A stretch of 64,000 bases of DNA from Gemmataceae bacterium (GCA_022842245.1 JALHPZ010000019.1:53312-117311), one strand, 5' to 3'; positions 50,401 through 58,587 are shown, counted from the first letter of the stretch. The notes: a model not told the origin generated them from the letters alone. Made by a program: numbers and translations.

Positions 50401-51353
50401 GAGCCGCGAATCGACAGGAACACTTCCTCGCGGAGCTTGTTGACCTTCTTCTCGAAGGCGTCGAACGACGTGGCCGACGCCAGGTTGAGCAGGTCGACTT
50501 CATCCTCGGCCGGCGTCACGATCCAGCCGCCGGCGCGACCGGCCCGCAGTGCGGCTTCCATGGCCTTGCGGTTGAGCGGATCCTTGACTTTGCCTTTCAG
50601 GAAGGGGCCGGAATAGACCTTGAGCGCCGCCGCCCAGAGCTTGTAGGCGTCCTCGATCAGGTAGCAGGCCCGGTAGACGGCGCGCGAGTCGGCCTGGCCG
50701 AACGGGTTCTCGAACAGGTCGTTGTGGGTGAAGAGGATGACCTTGCGGGGATCGTGGGGCACCAGTCCCCGGACGCGCGAGACGATGGCCGCCACGTTGC
50801 GGTAGACGTCGAGCCGGAGGCGGAGCTTCTCGGAATCGCGGGACTTGACCGCCTTCAGGCCCCAGAGGCCGCCCCACTTCGCATGGTGTTCGACGGGCTG
50901 GAGGATCTTTTCGGATACGCTCCAGCCGTCGATCAGTGCCGGGCGCAGGCACTTGTAGATCAGGCCGTCCCAACCGTGCGGGGATCGTTCGACGGTCCAC
51001 TTCACGAACTCGGCGGCGCGTTGGTCGAGCGGGTTGTCCTTGTCCTCGGGGATGACCGCCACGTCGAGGCAGGCGACCGCGGCGACCTTGCCGTCGATCG
51101 CGGTGCGGAAGGCTGGCTCGCGGCGATGGAACTCGCGGAACGCCTTGCGGATCTCGTCGGTCTCGCGGCCGTCGTTTTCGAGGTCGAGGGGGCCGACGAA
51201 GTTCGGCGGAATGTAGCTGTCCGTGCGGATTTCGTCGCGCAGCGGGGCGGGATCTTTCGGAGGCCCGTAGATTTCGGACGGCGTGGGCGAGCGGTTGGGG
51301 TCGAGAAAGGCCCGGAACGCGGAAGTCAGCCGATCGATCAACGGCAAGCGCAT
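47499..51353 (-). CDS. Portal protein (DUF935, Mu gp29-like) fused to ParB-like and two ADP-ribosyltransferase-like domains
   Basis: A 1284-residue multidomain protein. Residues 1-430 are a DUF935-type portal, with VEHHAKWGGLWGLKAVKSRD, PRKVILFTHNDLFENPFGQA and TSFDAFEKKVNKLREEVFLS. Residues about 480-600 are ParB/sulfiredoxin-like, with a VYVVDGHHALDMAKRGG motif. Two Pro/Ala linkers follow. Residues about 770-1030 resemble an R-S-E ADP-ribosyltransferase: TTYRGI, YQSTSVGAPEAF and QANELLLDHNSEF, where the first acid of the usual ExE is Ala. Residues about 1050-1284 contain a second ART-like unit: AYRGV, GTGLFGNGTYMAF and FVLLNRSIVAVQ. The fusion is continuous with no stop. It heads the leftward portal operon. 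Confidence 0.85.
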   Translation of the reverse strand: MRLPLIDRLTSAFRAFLDPNRSPTPSEIYGPPKDPAPLRDEIRTDSYIPPNFVGPLDLENDGRETDEIRKAFREFHRREPAFRTAIDGKVAAVACLDVAVIPEDKDNPLDQRAAEFVKWTVERSPHGWDGLIYKCLRPALIDGWSVSEKILQPVEHHAKWGGLWGLKAVKSRDSEKLRLRLDVYRNVAAIVSRVRGLVPHDPRKVILFTHNDLFENPFGQADSRAVYRACYLIEDAYKLWAAALKVYSGPFLKGKVKDPLNRKAMEAALRAGRAGGWIVTPAEDEVDLLNLASATSFDAFEKKVNKLREEVFLSIRGSYLPFLQGNGTGSDSRGDSKIGKMASNDAEYLLAKAIGRSLTHQLVPDLVVPNFGPTVGMPQIVLGGVNWNETQAQLNVAESLLTKFRQPISAAWLYHVSQIPPPASDEDAVQPPAPAPTGGGGLFGPGDPTDPTPGADSQSLGFARFSRAVSIPTAQLHLDPGRFQWRPDTDPITGVERDRPKKDYDPERAEPLGVWLDPADGRVYVVDGHHALDMAKRGGVERLPVEFLDAATGDEAAQLGLRRNFSHPAERFAWVPYTGPRGGKGWKDTGSGRVFYGPQPPGATTTAPAAAPPANAPSGASGSAAPATPAPASPPVVPHPPSAPLQQVQSLLGRLHNNQPLTAAEMASLHGQLMNLGVRDLRQLRGTLGIVTNNMKPVFVNNIVALAQARQAAITGGAVNATPSSPPAPSAPVPTSPAPSVAPATPAVPASPAPTSAAPQASARLNPPLPATLPTNVTGDRADRYKLVQVVQSVLPQFGDDPAAIVKNAQAGQVLMAIRGHVDARTVGALEVTRALKFLQSMRASAPMYPLFAQGAKRGPNPTLADAARPQLSPDERTAVQQYTGIAFQPLNAGLRSNGQPPAGFDKMHADLQSVFSRLTDFPAPVTTYRGITIAKADLPRFLQHFRDASANGQAMRLAGYQSTSVGAPEAFFDGNVEFKIAATRGLDMKPHSHYPQANELLLDHNSEFTVKSVQQVGGVWRIELDQVPKGSVPLQPKPTVIKAQAPAPKPTRKRGQAPRDFQGDTILDKMRDCSAITKVLQSKTGRIPRLPHDTGGGHKDAFLGRIGEQSGFARPPAQVASSDEIDALEKQGWMVAYRGVRSTPKISGPAIQDQFRTGDLYNGTGLFGNGTYMAFVGNNRDHKWAHGEARNYGPHITRFAIPPTARIADHTTLKQEQRADLSELSRLRLSGAITFHEYNLFSKVISDLGRYAALRNYDGIRSDANNYFVLLNRSIVAVQKDNL

Positions 51354-51386
51354 GGCGGGACTCTCGCGGAACGTATCCGGGAGAGA

Positions 51387-51406
51387 GGGGCGCGGGGGTT
51401 GCCTGA
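51387..51406 (-). promoter_or_regulatory. Shared late-gene element, copy 6
   Basis: Leftward reading TCAGGCAACCCCCGCGCCCC. The portal start at 51353 is 44 nt after the 9-mer. It heads the portal operon. Confidence 0.65.
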
Positions 51407-51638
51407 GGGAGCGAGCTGTGTTTCACGACGAAAGCGGATTACTGTCGCGCTGCGCTGGCGTAAATGTGTTATGTCGCGCCGCGCGAGGGTTCGCAAGGAA
51501 AATACGGACGGCGTCGAGCGGAAAATCTCTCGATTTGGAATGGGAATTGTGTTGGACTTCGCTGGATTGCCGCCGGTATTATCGAGCGCAGTGTGGCAGA
51601 ATTACTAGTTCGTCCCCAGAATAGAAGGTGGTCATTTC
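51407..51638. other. Intergenic stretch between portal and rightward gene
   Basis: No gene supported. The region separates the divergent portal operon and the 134-residue gene and must contain their promoters. A ribosome-binding AAGGTGG precedes the GTG start at 51639. Confidence 0.4.
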
Positions 51639-52043
51639 GTGAACATCACTGGAGCGTACAAGATCAGCCTTGAGCTTACTGCCAGAAAGCAGCTTCTCGG
51701 ATTGATCGATACCGCGAATCGCCTCACCGGTGGTGCTGTTGACATCCCACCTGACTTGGAAGGACAGATAAGAACAACCTTAGCGCAAATGCGACAACAT
51801 CAGGCGCTGTACGACGCCGTTCGGCTGACTGTCGGCGACGATACGATTGTCCTCGAAAGCGGCGATGGCGAGATGATGTACAAGCGCCAAGGCATCCGCA
51901 ATGTCGGCCCAAACAGAGCAACACTGGACTTGCAGGCAGAGGAAATGGGTGATTTAACTTGGGACATTGTGTTCGATGGGCAATCGCTTCTTATCGATAG
52001 CTTTGACGGAATTTCCGAATACGCATTCACAAAGCAGGAATAG
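51639..52043 (+). CDS. Hypothetical protein, 134 aa
   Basis: Starts at GTG 51639 with AAGGTGG upstream. The protein has a helical N-terminal half (LELTARKQLLGLIDTANRLT, EGQIRTTLAQMRQHQ) and a beta-rich acidic C-terminal half (LTVGDDTIVLESGDGEMMYK, TWDIVFDGQSLLIDSFDG). No signal peptide. I do not recognise a family. It is separated from the next gene by about 90 bp. Confidence 0.65.
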   Translation: MNITGAYKISLELTARKQLLGLIDTANRLTGGAVDIPPDLEGQIRTTLAQMRQHQALYDAVRLTVGDDTIVLESGDGEMMYKRQGIRNVGPNRATLDLQAEEMGDLTWDIVFDGQSLLIDSFDGISEYAFTKQE

Positions 52044-52134
52044 GACGAACAATCCGTTGCACACGGAGCCGCGGGCAGCGCGGATTTGAAATGGAATGTC
52101 GTTCGCCGCGGCCCGGTGAACGGTGCCGTTCGGC

Positions 52135-52701
52135 ATGGCGGAGGGCGTTGGTGTGTGGCAGGCGACAGCAGAGAACCCCTGGCCGCGCCCTTGGCCGGAG
52201 TCGGTGCCGCTGACGCCGTGCGCCGCCCTGCCTCTCACCGAGCCGCTGCGGGAGCGGTTGCGGCAGATCCGCGAGCACCAGATGGCCGAGCATCGCGCCG
52301 GCCGCCCGCAACTGGTGTGCGGGGTGTTCTACGACGAGGAAGTCGTCTGCTTGCGGGCCGGCGGCGGGCACGCCGCGTACCTGGGCACCGATGGCCGAGT
52401 TCACTACGAGAATTACGGCGAAGGCTTCGACAAGGTGGTGCTCACCGACCCGCGGGACGTGGCATCCACCATCGTCAAGTGCTCCGCCGACATCGGGGTG
52501 CCGGAACTGATCGACCTGCTGCCGGCCCGGCCCGCGAACGGGTTCGTCTGCCGGCTGTGCGAGGGCAGCCGGTGGGAGTCGCCGGCCTCCACGGGCGACC
52601 CCGACGGCCGGCCGTGGTGCTGCCGCCGGTGCCGCGGGCTGGGGTGGACGCTGGCCGAACCATCCGCTGCAGCAGACTCAGACGCATTTCCTCCGCGTTG
52701 A
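52135..52701 (+). CDS. Hypothetical protein with C-terminal zinc-ribbon-like cysteines
   Basis: A 188-residue protein from ATG 52135; a GTG at 52123 is the alternative. It includes PLRERLRQIREHQMAEHRAG and VVCLRAGGGHAAYLGTDGR, then a part VHYENYGEGFDKVVLTDPRD. The C-terminus has two cysteine pairs, CRLCEG and CCRRCRG, separated by about 25 residues, a zinc-ribbon pattern. The style is common in Gemmataceae hypothetical proteins. Function unknown. Confidence 0.6.
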   Translation: MAEGVGVWQATAENPWPRPWPESVPLTPCAALPLTEPLRERLRQIREHQMAEHRAGRPQLVCGVFYDEEVVCLRAGGGHAAYLGTDGRVHYENYGEGFDKVVLTDPRDVASTIVKCSADIGVPELIDLLPARPANGFVCRLCEGSRWESPASTGDPDGRPWCCRRCRGLGWTLAEPSAAADSDAFPPR

Positions 52702-52872
52702 ACACATGCGGATTTCGCGTTGAAAACCCTTTCTATTGTGGTGAAAACGAACTTCGAGCAGGGCAGTCGTATTGTACCCGACGGGGCTTCGAAGTTGCCA
52801 CGCCGTTAGCAAAATGTTGGCATATTTTGGAGTAGTTATCCCTCAGTGACTGATCGAAATTCGGCTTAGCTA

Positions 52873-52961
52873 AGTGGCTATCCGGAAAGTCCATTTTCGC
52901 CGGATTTTAGCCTGACAGTCCTTCGAAATCCCGAGGAATCGAGACTTTTCGGATAGCCACT
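52873..52961. repeat. 89-bp inverted-repeat element (19-bp arms)
   Basis: Arms AGTGGCTATCCGGAAAGTC (52873-52891) and GACTTTTCGGATAGCCACT (52943-52961) match at 18 of 19 positions and enclose 51 bp. It lies just after the end of the giant lipoprotein gene (stop at 52978). It could be a terminator structure or a small MITE-like insertion. The remaining part of 52702-52977 shows no gene. Confidence 0.55.
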
Positions 52962-52977
52962 CAGTTCTTCAGAATCT

Positions 52978-55900
52978 CTACGGAATCGAACATTTAAACT
53001 TCAGTGTTACGTCGTTAGCGGCATCTTTAGCGGGACCATCCTTCGGGATCAGAGTGATTTTCGCGGACCAAGTGCCATCCTTTAATGGACTGGTGTCATT
53101 AGTGAAGCCACCAAACGGATTTACTCGCATAAACAACTCTTTCACGACTTCGTCCATCATCGCTTTTTCGATTCGATAGACACCGCCTTCATTCGTGATG
53201 ATAATTTTCTCCGGCATCTTGTTGGCCCCAAGTGTCTGAAGATCGACCGCGACTGGGCAGTCTCGGAACATGAAAGTCAAGCGGACAGCAACTTCCTTAG
53301 GTGCTCCATCGCCTGCCCATTGCGCAAAGACCGCGTTGCTCACGTTTTTCGATTCCAAGTCAAACGTTCCACCCGTGTCATCACGAGACTTTTTGGCGTA
53401 GGTCACGGTCGTTTCGGTCTTTAGCGGCAACCCGGCCGCTATCGTCGGGGCGGGCTTCTGCGAAATGTCCGGAATCGTGATCTCGCGCGACACTCCGTAT
53501 GGCGTGGCGACATGGACATTGAGCACCGCTTGTCCGTCTGCCTGTTTGAAAGTCATCGCGTTGTCTGGGATCTCGACTCGCATCACCTGACGACTGATCA
53601 TCCAGTACTTATTTCGTGGGATTCGTACATTGCCGACTAGCACTGTGGTCTGTGTCACGCTGAAGTGATTGCCGACAAGGAATAGCGATGTTCCGACCTT
53701 GGACTGATCGACACCAGGTGCTCCATACCAGCCGTACAACTCGGGGGCGAGATCAGTCGTTCCGTGGATGAACAGTTCGTGCCCACCAACATTGCTTTCC
53801 ACCGGCACTTGAGCCGTGAGTGATTGCATTGGGAGACGGTTCGCCAACTGCTCGACTCGGTTCCGTAGTCGGCGATCATCGCCGTCACGGTAGCAGTTCG
53901 CATCGGTGAGGTAGATGCCTTGTGTCTGCGCCGCTTTTATCGTCCGGCTCAGGTGCAAGTGCTGGGTGTGATCGAACACCTTGTGCTTCGGGTTCGCAAG
54001 ACCAAACCAGTTCGTCGTTGTTTCGATGGCCACTTGGGGCACGAACGACGGCATTATGACGAGCGCTGTACATTCGCGCATTCCCGGTTCGAGTCGACGT
54101 TCTCGGAGGAGCATGTTCTTGTTAGGCCCACCAATAAGCTGATCGCGAAGCAACACGGTTGCGTTGCTGCGAGTTGGAGGCGTCTGAAAACGTGGATAGA
54201 AACGCCAGCCGAACGTATTCTCACCATGACCAAAACCGATCTGTGTGCGATTGAGGTCGATCGTCTCGTACTCTGCTTCAAGTCGCCGGGCGAACTTGTT
54301 AAACGTGCTGCCATTGATTCGGCTGGACTTGAAGGCGATGGCGAGCGCAAGTTGTGTCTCTCGGCGGGTACTGAGTGAATCGGCCAAGTTCTGTTCGTCG
54401 TTTATCGGATCAAGTGCGAACACCTTGATCGGCCAACGCTGCTTGACATACCGGTTGAACGACTCGCGTTCATCGGCCCGCGGGCAGGGCAAGTAGTAGC
54501 CGACCCACTCCTCTGTGCAGAACGGTTCACAATGCTGCTGGGTTGCCGTTTCTTTCATATCCAGCATCATGCGATCGTTCAGCAATGCCGACTGCACAAT
54601 AATTGCCCAGGCACAGGCAACGGTACAGGAAAATTGGGATTGTCGTTCAGTGTTGCCCTCAGCGTACGAAACTCCCGCCTTTTTCCTCATCATTTCACGG
54701 AATCGAGTTCGTTCCGAATCGAGCGAGACAGCGTTACGCGTACGAATCATCGTCACAAGTTCTTTCTTGCAAAATTCCACCCATAGATCTGCATTATCTG
54801 GTTCCTTCAAGAGACGGTACGCCGCGTCGAGTTCTTGAGCGAGGTACGCCTGGATATCGGGCAAGTGGGCATAGCCCTGTTCCTTAATTGTCTGACCCAA
54901 GGCACGGTTCGCCTGAAAGGCGATCTCGAACGGGAACGCAGCACCATAGACTTCAAAGAATTGCGAATAGGGAAGGGCTTGTTTATTCCGGGTACCTGTT
55001 GAGTAGGGCAAATTCACTGCGCGAACCGAAGCTGTGATTTTATCAACATTCTCTATTAGGCGATTCAATTTGATATTCTGCGCAGTGCTCTTGGCCTTGC
55101 TGTCAATATTCACATTTTTCTTCGTACCAATTATTTTCTTTGATATTTCGTCCGTTCCATCCAGCGCATAGATTTCGAGGTTGGATTTTCCGGCGAGCGC
55201 TTTAAGGTCGATCGGATCAGAGACCAGTTTTGTCAGCTCGGTCCGTTTGGCTTCACCTATTTCATCATTTGTGACGTTCAAACGCGTTTGAAGAGCCGCC
55301 GGAAGAGCTTGGATATCTTTATCTACGGAATGATTATTAGTAAGTTTGCTGGCAATGGTCTCAAGTTGTGTCCACGAACGCGCCACAAGGCGATTATCAT
55401 CTATTAGAAGCTTGGAGACGTCGCCATCCAGAAACTTTGTTAATGGAAACCCTAGCTCCTTCACCAGATCGTTCATTACGAAATTGCGGAAAGTGCTTGG
55501 CAGCAGTTCGCTTGTGAGCACCGGCTCGATCGTGATCGTCACTTCGGCACCATGGGATCGGTCCGTGCGCTTGCCGGGTAACACTGAAACTGGCAGACGG
55601 ATTAAGTTGAGTGAATATCCCGGGCTGTCGGCCGTATCGTCGCCTTCGTTATTCCGTCGAATCTGCGCGAGGTGGTTGAGATAGCGCTGCTTCTGATTGA
55701 GGAATTCCGTTGGTTCGAGACCAATGCCATTCTTCTTGAGGTTGGGATCGAAGCCAATCCGTTCGAGCTTTGCATCGGTCGTTGAGAAATTCGGATCTTT
55801 TTTGACAAGTGACGATGCATCCACCGCTGTCGGAGCTTCTATCTTGGCAGGCGGTGGCGAGGGGGGCGGGAGTGGAACAGGATCGGCTGGACCTTCATTG

Positions 55901-56439
55901 ACTGTCCGTGAGCCGATCTTTTTCCCGTTTGCATCGAGAATATCTTCCGTCGATTCCCGTGATTTAATAACGATGGGTGGGTCGGCGTATCTAGGGCCAG
56001 ACGTCGCGGAGGGTGCCGCTGTCGTTTTTACGGGATCTTGAATAGCTATTCCCAGCGAAAGTGCGAATGAAGCCATCGCCTGATCGCTCCGCGCCTGAGC
56101 CCCTTGCAATGTGAGTTCGAATTGGTCGAGTTCTTTCACCATCTCCCTTTCGAACTCTTCTCGGTAGCGAGTCAACCGTTGCTGTCCCCAGATGTCAGGT
56201 GATTTCACCGTCACACTGCCGTACCAATCGATGTGCTTCTCAAGATGGTCGAGATCGGTCGCAAGCGACATCATTGAAGGATCACTGTTAACTTTCGGCT
56301 CACGATGTGAAATCGGAGCCGTACAGTCGCCATCATCGCATGTTTTCACGCGATCCTTAAGTGAGTGACATCCTGCTTGCATCGTCGCTGCCCCTGCCAG
56401 CACGCAGTAAGCCCAACGATTCGACCAGAACCGTGCCAT
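52978..56439 (-). CDS. Giant lipoprotein, unknown
   Basis: A 1153-residue protein with a lipoprotein signal: hydrophobic segment YCVLAGAATMQAGC with the lipobox cysteine, so it should be anchored in a membrane. After a charged stalk with a Pro-rich stretch (LPPPSPPPAKI), the body has mixed helical and beta parts. The C-terminal third looks IPT/TIG-like (VGTSLFLVGNHFSVTQTTVL). Composition is visibly less GC-rich than the neighbouring phage and plasmid genes, which suggests separate origin. ATG 56439 is preferred over 56451 because GGGGG precedes it. Function unknown; surface adhesion or exclusion is possible. Confidence 0.75.
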   Translation of the reverse strand: MARFWSNRWAYCVLAGAATMQAGCHSLKDRVKTCDDGDCTAPISHREPKVNSDPSMMSLATDLDHLEKHIDWYGSVTVKSPDIWGQQRLTRYREEFEREMVKELDQFELTLQGAQARSDQAMASFALSLGIAIQDPVKTTAAPSATSGPRYADPPIVIKSRESTEDILDANGKKIGSRTVNEGPADPVPLPPPSPPPAKIEAPTAVDASSLVKKDPNFSTTDAKLERIGFDPNLKKNGIGLEPTEFLNQKQRYLNHLAQIRRNNEGDDTADSPGYSLNLIRLPVSVLPGKRTDRSHGAEVTITIEPVLTSELLPSTFRNFVMNDLVKELGFPLTKFLDGDVSKLLIDDNRLVARSWTQLETIASKLTNNHSVDKDIQALPAALQTRLNVTNDEIGEAKRTELTKLVSDPIDLKALAGKSNLEIYALDGTDEISKKIIGTKKNVNIDSKAKSTAQNIKLNRLIENVDKITASVRAVNLPYSTGTRNKQALPYSQFFEVYGAAFPFEIAFQANRALGQTIKEQGYAHLPDIQAYLAQELDAAYRLLKEPDNADLWVEFCKKELVTMIRTRNAVSLDSERTRFREMMRKKAGVSYAEGNTERQSQFSCTVACAWAIIVQSALLNDRMMLDMKETATQQHCEPFCTEEWVGYYLPCPRADERESFNRYVKQRWPIKVFALDPINDEQNLADSLSTRRETQLALAIAFKSSRINGSTFNKFARRLEAEYETIDLNRTQIGFGHGENTFGWRFYPRFQTPPTRSNATVLLRDQLIGGPNKNMLLRERRLEPGMRECTALVIMPSFVPQVAIETTTNWFGLANPKHKVFDHTQHLHLSRTIKAAQTQGIYLTDANCYRDGDDRRLRNRVEQLANRLPMQSLTAQVPVESNVGGHELFIHGTTDLAPELYGWYGAPGVDQSKVGTSLFLVGNHFSVTQTTVLVGNVRIPRNKYWMISRQVMRVEIPDNAMTFKQADGQAVLNVHVATPYGVSREITIPDISQKPAPTIAAGLPLKTETTVTYAKKSRDDTGGTFDLESKNVSNAVFAQWAGDGAPKEVAVRLTFMFRDCPVAVDLQTLGANKMPEKIIITNEGGVYRIEKAMMDEVVKELFMRVNPFGGFTNDTSPLKDGTWSAKITLIPKDGPAKDAANDVTLKFKCSIP

Positions 56440-56656
56440 GACGACCCCCATTTTTTGCCACTTAACCTGTCCACCTTTAAGGCGATTAAGCCATGGCAGA
56501 ATTTTTCGACAACAGGCTGCGTAGACCTTGACGGTTAAATGAGTCGAGTTGATGGAAGGCTAAAAATTTTGCTGATCTAGTCTCTAGTGCGTCACCCAGT
56601 TTAGCGTCCTAGTTACCCAAATTGCCCTTCTAGACATTTCGCCTGAACTCGATTGG

Positions 56657-57913
56657 TCAATTCAAACTCACGCCCTGCTCCTTTGCGATCTTCTGGAAAT
56701 ACCACGTGAGCAAGCCGCCGGGGTTGTCGATCGCCTGCGATTGTCGAGCTTCCTTGAGCAAGCCCAAGGCTCGGTCGATGGCTCCCTCCCCTAACCGCTT
56801 GGCACATTGCGTCCACCACGCTCGGTCGTCGCTGGAGCCAACGGCTTCGATGATGCGTTCAATCTGCTGGCGGAGTCCGGGAGCCAGTTCGCGGGCGGCC
56901 TGGGCGTAGAGATCGCGGTCCTGCCGAGGGGCTTGTTTGCGTTCGAACACTGCGAGCCATTTCCCGTTATTCGACTTCTCGAAGCGAAACCCGGCGATGA
57001 TCGGAACCTGCTTGTCGAGCAATCCCTGAGCGGCACTCTTGAGGGCTTTGCGAGCATCGATCTCGGTCGCGGTGCGAATCGGCAATGCCTGAATCAGGTC
57101 TTCAACGAAGCGACGGTGAAGCTTTTGCGAGACGAACTTCTTGGCGAGATAGACCGCCAGGCGTTGTTCCATCGGCTTGAGCGAATAGAAGAGTTCATCG
57201 CGGAAGCCAATCGAGAAGAACCCGCGAGTCCGGGCGATCTGCTGGAGCACGGGGCTGACTTCGAGGAAGCCGAACGGTAACTCTTGATCGGTATCGTCCG
57301 GGTGCGGTTTGAAGTAGAAGACGCTGCCGAAGAGTCGCCACTTCATGTCGATATAGGCCCTGCGCTCGCGATGGTAGAAAGCGTTCTTGGCGTGGAAGTC
57401 GTAACCGCGAAGAATGTCGATGTCACGGCGGACACGGTCGTAATCCTTGGCGGAAGGATGACGTTCTCCGCGTCGGGTAAGCAACGATCGCACGGTGCCG
57501 AACTCGATACGGGTGCCTCGGGCTCCCTGTTCGCAGTAAAGCTGCAGAAGGTCATAGAGCAAGAGTTGTGTCGTGGCTCCGCCGAAGCCGAAGGCTCCGG
57601 GATAGACTTTCCAAGTCCGGGTGATCGGCTGGCCGTTCTGGCCCTTGATGGTGTCGCTATAGGTCAGCGGATCCCGAGTCGGTTCCGCCTGGCGGTTCTT
57701 GTAGAGACTAAAGAGCGGAAACTCGGCGAGGTCGAAATCGAAGCGTCCACACGGTTCATCATCCGAGTTGGCGGGGTTGACGTCGGCGATTGGTCGAGAC
57801 TTGGCGGCGGTGTTTCCGTGGGGAGTGACGTTCTCGCCCCGTTGGAGCCACGTTTTGAGAATAGCGTGGATCTCCCCCTTCTGACTCTCCCCCACTCCCA
57901 TCCTTCCCCGCAT
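56657..57913 (-). CDS. Plasmid replication initiator (RepA/RPA family)
   Basis: A 418-residue protein matching the replication initiator protein A family: GRFDFDLAEFPLFSLYKNRQ near the start, then QLLLYDLLQLYCEQGARGTR and RLFGSVFYFKPH. A winged-helix-rich middle (FFSIGFRDELFYSLKPMEQR, LAVYLAKKFVSQ) follows. Such proteins bind iterons at the origin and recruit replication factors. Three iteron-like repeats lie immediately upstream of the start. This gives the window a genuine plasmid replicon. Confidence 0.88.
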   Translation of the reverse strand: MRGRMGVGESQKGEIHAILKTWLQRGENVTPHGNTAAKSRPIADVNPANSDDEPCGRFDFDLAEFPLFSLYKNRQAEPTRDPLTYSDTIKGQNGQPITRTWKVYPGAFGFGGATTQLLLYDLLQLYCEQGARGTRIEFGTVRSLLTRRGERHPSAKDYDRVRRDIDILRGYDFHAKNAFYHRERRAYIDMKWRLFGSVFYFKPHPDDTDQELPFGFLEVSPVLQQIARTRGFFSIGFRDELFYSLKPMEQRLAVYLAKKFVSQKLHRRFVEDLIQALPIRTATEIDARKALKSAAQGLLDKQVPIIAGFRFEKSNNGKWLAVFERKQAPRQDRDLYAQAARELAPGLRQQIERIIEAVGSSDDRAWWTQCAKRLGEGAIDRALGLLKEARQSQAIDNPGGLLTWYFQKIAKEQGVSLN

Positions 57914-58081
57914 TTGGCGTTTTATTGCATTAGTATTTAGATCATTACTATTTTACCTGTCGAGTTCGACAGCGTTTTAGCAGAGTTAACCCCCCATCGC
58001 GGGAGTGAAAGCACGCGCCCAAAATCCGAAACGGGAGTGAAAGCACGCACATTCCGAACCTATCCGGGAGTGAAAGCACGC
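57914..58081. other. Plasmid origin of replication with three 17-bp iterons
   Basis: Three identical direct repeats CGGGAGTGAAAGCACGC lie at 58000-58016, 58032-58048 and 58065-58081, with 32- and 33-bp periods (about three helical turns). An A+T-rich stretch (57920-57955) and a 16-bp palindrome CTGTCGAGTTCGACAG (57957-57972) lie between them and repA. This is the layout of an iteron-controlled oriV: iterons for RepA binding and an AT-rich unwinding segment. Confidence 0.85.
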
Positions 58082-58170
58082 ACTCCCCGAAGCTCCACCT
58101 TTCCGACAGTCACGCCGCGAAGCAAGTTCACGTCTGATTCTCGTACCGGTGGGAATCGCTATCGAAAGGT

Positions 58171-58587
58171 TCATTTGATCGGTCGTCCTCCGGCGAGTTC
58201 CGCTTCGCGGGGTGGATATTTTCCGCCGTGTTCGCGTTCGTGCTTCTCAATGGCAAGCCATATCCCCTGCTCGGCGATTCCGGCGATGGTGAGCTTGGGA
58301 TTCCAGTAAGCGGCGTTCTTTACGCGATCGGCGAGATCCGGGTTCAAGTGGACGGTGAGCTTCTGCTTCGATCGTTTCTCGGCGGCAACCGGTGCAACGG
58401 TCCTGGCCTTTGGCTTCTCCGCTTCGACGGTTTGCTCCGGTCTTCGCTCAACGTTCGGCGGTGCTTTGATCACGGGCTTCGGGGCCGGTGGCTCCGAGAA
58501 GTCGAGTTGGTTCGGCATCGGGATCACCGTGGCGAACGGATCGTTCTTGATGGTGCTTTTAGTCGTTGGCGACTTGCTCATACTCAA
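58171..58587 (-). CDS. Ribbon-helix-helix partition protein (ParG-like partner of ParA)
   Basis: A 138-residue protein with a flexible, Pro/Lys/Glu-rich N-terminal half and a C-terminal ribbon-helix-helix domain (KQKLTVHLNPDLADRVKNAA). This is the layout of ParG-type centromere-binding proteins that pair with small ParA ATPases. It overlaps the end of parA by 29 bases. TTG 58587 has AGGAGG at good spacing; ATG 58581 is the alternative. It would bind the repeat region upstream of parA and regulate the operon. Confidence 0.75.
   Translation of the reverse strand: MSMSKSPTTKSTIKNDPFATVIPMPNQLDFSEPPAPKPVIKAPPNVERRPEQTVEAEKPKARTVAPVAAEKRSKQKLTVHLNPDLADRVKNAAYWNPKLTIAGIAEQGIWLAIEKHEREHGGKYPPREAELAGGRPIK

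Noticed and set aside
49557..51608. 683-codon plus-strand frame opposite the portal
   Set aside because: Antisense of the DUF935 portal; no motifs.
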